DNA of 64,000 bases. Source: Mangifera indica. Its lineage: Eukaryota > Streptophyta > Magnoliopsida > Sapindales > Anacardiaceae. Shown here piece by piece: positions 61,101-64,000 of the stretch. The translations under genes were made by a program, and so were the position numbers. Location of the stretch: NCBI RefSeq assembly GCF_011075055.1, contig NC_058154.1:7757620-7821619 (forward strand), read 5' to 3'. Every line of letters starts with the position of its first letter. The first letter of the stretch is position 1. The notes beneath the pieces are model-generated. The model worked only from the letters and a program-made list of their open reading frames with translations. It had not been told where the DNA came from and did no database searches.

Positions 61101-63276
61101 AGCTAGTATTTTAGTTAAGAAACTATTTTCTAAGCTGAGTACAATTCTGTATTTTTTTTTTTAAGTCTGATGCTTTTTTTTTTCAGATTCATCTGCTGCT
61201 GAATGGGTGCAAGGCGATTGGTATGACCAGCAGCCGGTGCTTGACACTGAAGGCATGTCGGACAGGCAATGGTGGTCATCACAGCCATTTTCTTCCTCTC
61301 CTTACATAACAGAATCCAGGTCTTTGTCCAGAGCAGCTTCATACCCGGAGCAGCAACAGCAGCCTCTTTACAGAACATCCTCATATCCTGAGCAGCAACA
61401 ACTGTTGCAACGCCATCACCAACAACACTTCTCCAGTGAACCAATTCTTGTGCAAAAGTCTTCTTACACTTCATATCCTCCTCCTGGTGGTAGATCTCAG
61501 CAGGCTTTGCCTAACCACAATTCCAGCCGCATGAATGTTCCATATGTTGCTGGAGGACCCCAGCTGTCATCGTCACCAAACCTATCTCCCTTCTCTAACT
61601 CACAACTTCAATTGCCTGGCTTCCATCATGGATCGCCTTATGCTGGAAACATGCCTCAGTTTCCTCCTGGTCTGTCAGTTAATAGCAGACCTCCTAACCA
61701 TTGGGTAAATCAGAGTGGTATGTATCCTCGAGATCATTCAAGCCTTGTGAACAATATGTTGCCACAGCAGGGACCTCATCAGAATGGGTTGATGCCTCCC
61801 CAAATGATGCCACAATTACAGCCATCACAGCGTAGACTGCAGCATCCTGTTCAGCCTTCATTTGGCCATTTACCAGGGATGCAGAATGAAGTATTTAATC
61901 CCCATCTTTCTTCATCCCCATCCTTGATGAAGAACAAGTTTGAAGCCATGCTTGGTCTGGGTGACCTTAGAGATCAAAGACCAAAGTCAGCTCAAAAAGT
62001 TAGACCAAATCTACGCTATCCTCATCTGGGCACTGATACCAATGGATGGCCACAGTTTAGATCCAAGTATATGACAGTGGATGAAATTGAGGGTATTCTT
62101 AGAATGCAGCTGGCTGCAACCTACAGTAATGATCCATATGTTGACGATTTTTACTTCCAGGCTTGTCTTGCCAAAAAATCTGCTGGGGCGAAGCTGAGAC
62201 ATCATTTCTGCCCTACCCATTTAAGGGATCTGCCTCCTCGAGCACGGGCAAATAATGAGCCACATGCTTTTCTTCAGGTTGATGCCCTTGGGAGAGTTCC
62301 TTTCTCTTCAATTCGTAGGCCTCGCCCTCTGCTTGAAGTCGATTCTCTGAATTCATCTGGTGCTGGAAATGGTGAGCAGAAAGTATCTGAGAAGCCCCTA
62401 GAAGAGGAACCTATGCTTGCAGCTCGGGTGACAATTGAAGATGGTATTTCCCTCCTACTTGATGTAGATGATATAGATCGTTTCCTACAGTTTAATCAGG
62501 CCCCAGATGGTGGAGCCCAGTTAAGACAGAGAAGGCAGGCCTTGCTGGAAGGGTTGGCAGCGTCCCTTCAATTGCTTGACCAATTCTGCAATAATGGTCA
62601 CACAGTTGGGATTGCCCCCAAGGATGATCTTGTGTTCTTGAGATTAGTCTCTCTTCCCAAAGGCCGAAAACTCCTGGCAAGGTACCTTCAGCTTCTCTTT
62701 CCAGGTAGTGAGCTCATGAGAATAGTTTGCATGGCCATTTTTCGCCACTTAAGGTTTCTGTTCGGAGTACTGCCAACTGACTCAGGTGCAGCAGATACTA
62801 CAAATAATCTTGTGAGGGTTGTTATGTCATGTGTTCATGGAATGGATCTTCCTGCACTTAGTGCCTGCCTTCGAGCATTGGTTTGTTCATCAGAGCAGCC
62901 CCCACTTCGTTCTCTTGGAAGCCCTGCTGGAGATGGGGCTTCCCACATACTGAGTTCAGTTCTTGAGAGGGCGGCTAAACTTTTAAAAAATCCGCCCTCT
63001 GCTGGCAACTATGATATGAACACTCTGTCAGAGTGGCAGGTCTCATTCAATGACTTCTTTGACCTCCTTTGGAAGTGTTCTGTAAATAAATTTGAAAGCG
63101 TCATGCAGTCATTTCGTCTACAAGTCTCACCGGATAGAGTAATTGATGCTGAGGAAGTTGTAAAAGCTATCAAGAGGGAAGTGCCATTCAACCTTTTGGA
63201 GGCAAGTGGTCCTCACACTACCGATCACCAGAAACAGCTGTTATATGAGTTTTCACAGCGGTCCTTGAAACTTTGA
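58137..63276 (+). CDS. PAT1: mRNA-decapping activator PAT1 homolog
   Basis: Five coding exons join in frame to 804 residues: 58137-58194, 58302-58447, 59082-59138, 59793-59856 and 61187-63276. All introns are GT-AG. PAT1 bridges deadenylation and decapping in P-bodies, binding the LSM1-7 ring and the DDX6/DHH1-type helicase. The N-terminus has the conserved FDASQYAFFGKDV (about residues 23-35) followed by an acidic patch. Residues 105-390 are a disordered P/Q/S/H-rich region with SYPEQQQ repeats. A PAT1 core motif, YMTVDEIEGILRMQLAATYS then NDPYVDDFYFQA, lies near 403-435. From about 516 the helical Pat-C region (GISLLLDVDDIDRFLQF onward) runs to the C-terminus. Length agrees with Arabidopsis PAT1 proteins (about 790-800). 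The large fifth exon holds most of the protein. In Arabidopsis, PAT1 is a target of immune MAP kinase MPK4. Intron 4 (1.3 kb) contains repeat-like DNA. Confidence 0.96.
60200..60880. repeat. Repeat-like insertion in PAT1 intron 4
   Basis: CGGGTTGTGTTTGTGACATG (60222) and TTGGGTTAATGGGTCATG (60843) flank an AT-rich stretch. Such GGGTTG/GGGTCATG words are typical of old plant non-autonomous elements. Termini are unclear. Confidence 0.35.
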
Positions 63277-64000
63277 AGTAGTTATATTTTAGCAGTTATG
63301 AAGCGGGCAGTGGTTGTCACACAAACTCCTGGTGGATGCTGGGTTAGTTTGAAACATTAATGTTTATGCTATACAACTGAAGGAATTTTGAAAAAGAAAG
63401 GGAGTTTACAGATGCTTTGAAAAACAGTAGTTGGGTATGAGCTCTCTCTCATACTCTACATATGGTGAACAAATGATCCAGAGATCAAAGTTGAAGCTCC
63501 ATGGACATGCGCTGTAAGATCAGTTTGCTTCTAGCACTTCTAGATTTAAGTCTTACATTTTATTTGTTTTTACTTGAGTTCTACGTTACTGCTTTGGCAA
63601 AAATAAGCAGATCCTTTGTATCATGTTGAAGCTCTGCTGGGATTTATTTCCCTTTTTGGGTCAGTCGTTCGCTTTTTCCACTTTGGGATGTTACTTTGAT
63701 ACTTTGTTGTGGATTTCTTGATACAGAGATGTAGTGGTTAGCTTGTACAGGATTCAGTGCAGAAGACCTTCCCACCTTTCCTGTTATATTATTTTTCAAG
63801 GAAATGGGTTAAGGATATACCATGTTTTGTCTCTGTATTTTGAAGTCAGTTTTGTGACCTTCTCAGCGGTTATGGTATAAAGCCATCCATATGCTGATTG
63901 TAGTGTTTTCAAACAGATTATGAAGTTGCAATTTGAAGTATTATAGCATTTTTACTAAATGAAATATTTTTCTGGTTTTATAATTTTCCATTTGTGTGTT
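63277..64000 (+). other. PAT1 3' UTR and downstream flank
   Basis: Moderate GC content up to about 63900 suggests 3' UTR; several AATAAA-like variants are present but no single poly-A site can be chosen. Confidence 0.5.

Noticed and set aside
61130..63191. Minus-strand frames opposite PAT1
   Set aside because: Shadows of the large PAT1 exon with no independent support.
1..64000. CRISPR-like arrays or prokaryotic operons
   Set aside because: Tandem repeats here have no spacer structure, and the gene content and introns are those of a plant nuclear genome.

Overview
This window is nuclear DNA from a flowering plant, most likely a eudicot. It is very AT-rich between genes, its genes are split by short GT-AG introns, and the recognisable proteins (ISY1, SR45, NAL1-like, SAUR, PAT1) are plant versions. 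Six genes are supported. Most of the rest is transposon debris: Ty3/gypsy retroelements, many MITEs, fold-back elements and simple repeats. I see no tRNA, rRNA, CRISPR array, organellar insert or bacterial-type system.

Layout. 1-5968: the 5' part of a decayed Ty3/gypsy retrotransposon on the minus strand (RT, protease, zinc knuckle and gag, read right to left), followed by its roughly 3.3 kb 5' LTR with internal tandem repeats. 5969-10660: AT-rich DNA with a broken DUF1985-type gene on the minus strand. 10726-11625: the single-exon spliceosome gene ISY1 (+). 11626-18200: repeats, including a second, inverted LTR copy (about 13.95-15.1 kb), a complete fold-back element with a 9-bp target duplication (15658-16396), a Tourist-like MITE and three copies of a small AT-rich MITE. 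18211-21617: a conserved 2-oxoglutarate-oxygenase-like gene (-). 24448-30342: the 12-exon SR45/RNPS1 splicing-factor gene (-), whose splice frames close exactly to 433 residues. 30507-36442: a hAT-like element with an 8-bp target duplication, a second gypsy pol relic (+), small MITEs and a second fold-back element. 38444-42939: a NAL1-like trypsin-type protease gene (+), five coding exons, 601 residues. 43-57.6 kb: gene-poor, MITE-rich DNA with one SAUR gene (46598-46987, -) and one broken coding fragment near 57 kb. 58137-63276: PAT1, an mRNA-decapping factor (+), five coding exons, 804 residues.

Three genes act in RNA metabolism: ISY1 in the spliceosome, SR45 in splicing and exon definition, and PAT1 in cytoplasmic mRNA decay. 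All three carry an AAACCCTA telo-box close to the start of the gene. NAL1-like and SAUR genes belong to growth and auxin-related pathways. Nothing suggests that these genes form a dedicated cluster. No convincing new biological system was found. The most interesting structures are the fold-back elements, the dense MITE families, the unusual metal-site spacing in the oxygenase-like protein, and its predicted stop codon assembled across a splice junction.
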